DNA from: Neoceratodus forsteri
Lineage: Eukaryota; Chordata; Ceratodontiformes; Ceratodontidae
Direction of reading: 5' to 3'
Assembly (NCBI GenBank): GCA_016271365.2
Contig: CM057456.1
Location: 1,396,395,001-1,396,459,000, forward strand
DNA length: 64,000 bases
The translations under genes were made by a program, and so were the position numbers. Each line of letters starts with the position of its first letter. Position 1 is the first letter of the stretch. Of this stretch, positions 63,427-64,000 are shown one piece after another. The notes beneath the pieces are model-generated. The model saw only the letters and a list, made by a program, of their open reading frames with translations. It ran no database searches and had not been told where the DNA came from.

Positions 63427-64000
63427 GCATGGGTCCTGCAGACCTACCTGTCTCCAGATTCGGATCTCCTGGAGGTTAGCAGATGTCCTATTGGCAGCCA
63501 GGAAACCCTCCATTATGAAATGGAAGAGGTTCTGTATTTGGGCCACTGCCAGGAGTCTAGATCCTTTCACTTGCCCAGCCAATTCAGTTCTGGAGTACCT
63601 CTTGTCTCTCTCTCAGATGCAGGACTCAGCTACTCTTCATTAAAGGTGCACCTGTCTGCCATTTCCCCATACCGTGTGCCTGTTGAGGGCAAGAACATTG
63701 CCCAGCTGGACCTTTCCCGCACTTTTCTGCAGGACATGCTTCATTTAAAGCCTCCCAACAGAGAACCCGTCCCGCCTTGGCACCTTTTGTTTGTTTTAGA
63801 GAAGCTCACTCTGCCTCCCTTTGAGCCTACCACAAGCTGCAAACTGCGCTTTCTGTCGTGGAAAGCATTATTTTTAGTTGCCATTACTTCTGCTTGAAAG
63901 AATTTCTGAGCTTCAGGCCCTCATTCCTCAGTTCTCCTTTTTCTTCTTTAGCCGGTCCCTGGCAGTAGGACTAAGAGTGGGCTGGGGGCTACCCCCTTTT
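63427..64000 (+). pseudogene. DIRS-3 tyrosine recombinase, truncated by the window end
   Basis: After the LINE tail the core-binding domain continues: KPSIMKWKRFCIWA-type words, YSSLKVHLSAISPYR, AQLDLSRTFLQDMLHLKPPN and LEKLTLPPFEPTTSCKLRFL, then SWKALFLVAITSA. This aligns closely with DIRS-2 42340-42740. The catalytic Arg (AGA, 63899-63901, then ISEL) is in the +1 frame because of an indel just before it. The HxxR and Tyr motifs lie beyond the window. Confidence 0.8.

Larger units (their letters stand above)
58683..64000 (+). mobile_element. DIRS-3: DIRS retrotransposon, cut by the window end
   Basis: The left terminal repeat (AGATCTTACCTCGAGAATCG, CTCTTGCAACAAGG) resembles the 55336 arm. 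A leader with a TATA box (TATAAAAG, 58830-58837) precedes gag (58962-61070), RT/RNase H (61187-62640), a linker and the recombinase (63427 onward, truncated). A LINE tail (63035-63418) interrupts it. The RT active site YLDD is intact, but several frameshifts exist. It is a different subfamily from DIRS-2, though domain order and many motifs agree. Confidence 0.85.

Noticed and set aside
1..64000. CRISPR arrays, operons, bacterial promoters or attachment sites
   Set aside because: The window is eukaryotic repeat DNA; no spaced short direct repeats of CRISPR type occur.

Overview
The window reads as vertebrate nuclear DNA made almost entirely of transposable elements. No convincing host exon, rRNA, functional tRNA or CRISPR array was found. 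The mix is CR1 non-LTR elements ending in short CTATGTTT repeats, DIRS tyrosine-recombinase retrotransposons, Gypsy elements with the Gmr1 pol order (integrase before reverse transcriptase), L2/Rex-like LINEs, L1-type ORF1 sequences, a tRNA-like SINE family and palindromic DNA elements. This suits a large repeat-rich amphibian genome. A caecilian is my best guess, but that is inference from the repeats and not proven. Every coding region carries stops, frameshifts or truncations.

Layout. 1-3.8 kb: AT-rich DNA with a triple palindrome, a tandem duplication and a MIR-like SINE. 3.85-11.06 kb: a LINE 3' end, then a Gmr1-like Gypsy lacking its 5' LTR, with an ORF1-only L1-type element inserted in its protease. 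11.06-13.8 kb: a large non-autonomous element (called element X here), then a palindromic MITE. 15.9-24 kb: a second Gmr1-like Gypsy split by two CR1 copies. The first contains a nearly full-length inverted CR1; the second contains a SINE. 24.1-26.3 kb: an L2/Rex-like LINE. 26.3-32 kb: L1, CR1 and SINE fragments in otherwise unrecognised DNA.

32-33.3 kb: a DIRS leader fragment and a palindrome. 34.2-35.8 kb: a hairpin-ended MITE holding an hAT-like element that holds a SINE. 36.9-43.4 kb: a DIRS gag fragment and a nearly complete DIRS element (DIRS-2) whose presumed recombinase tyrosine codon is TGC (Cys). 43.4-47.5 kb: a CR1/L3-like LINE, a 391-bp DIRS-derived mini-element, a CR1 tail and a gag-like stretch. 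48.5-52.4 kb: an inverted L2/Rex-like LINE split inside its reverse transcriptase by a second copy of element X. 52.4-58.7 kb: a SINE, an LTR-like promoter region, a DIRS terminal palindrome and CR1 pieces. 58.7 kb to the end: a third DIRS element with readable gag, RT with an intact YLDD, RNase H and a truncated recombinase.

The elements act on one another rather than as an operon. Target-site duplications read from the sequence fix several insertion orders: SINE into CR1 into Gypsy; CR1 into CR1 into Gypsy; ORF1-only L1 into Gypsy; LINE tail into DIRS. The strongest leads are element X (two copies with matching architecture), the SINE family with direct repeats at three copies, the ORF1-only L1 and the DIRS-derived palindromic mini-elements.
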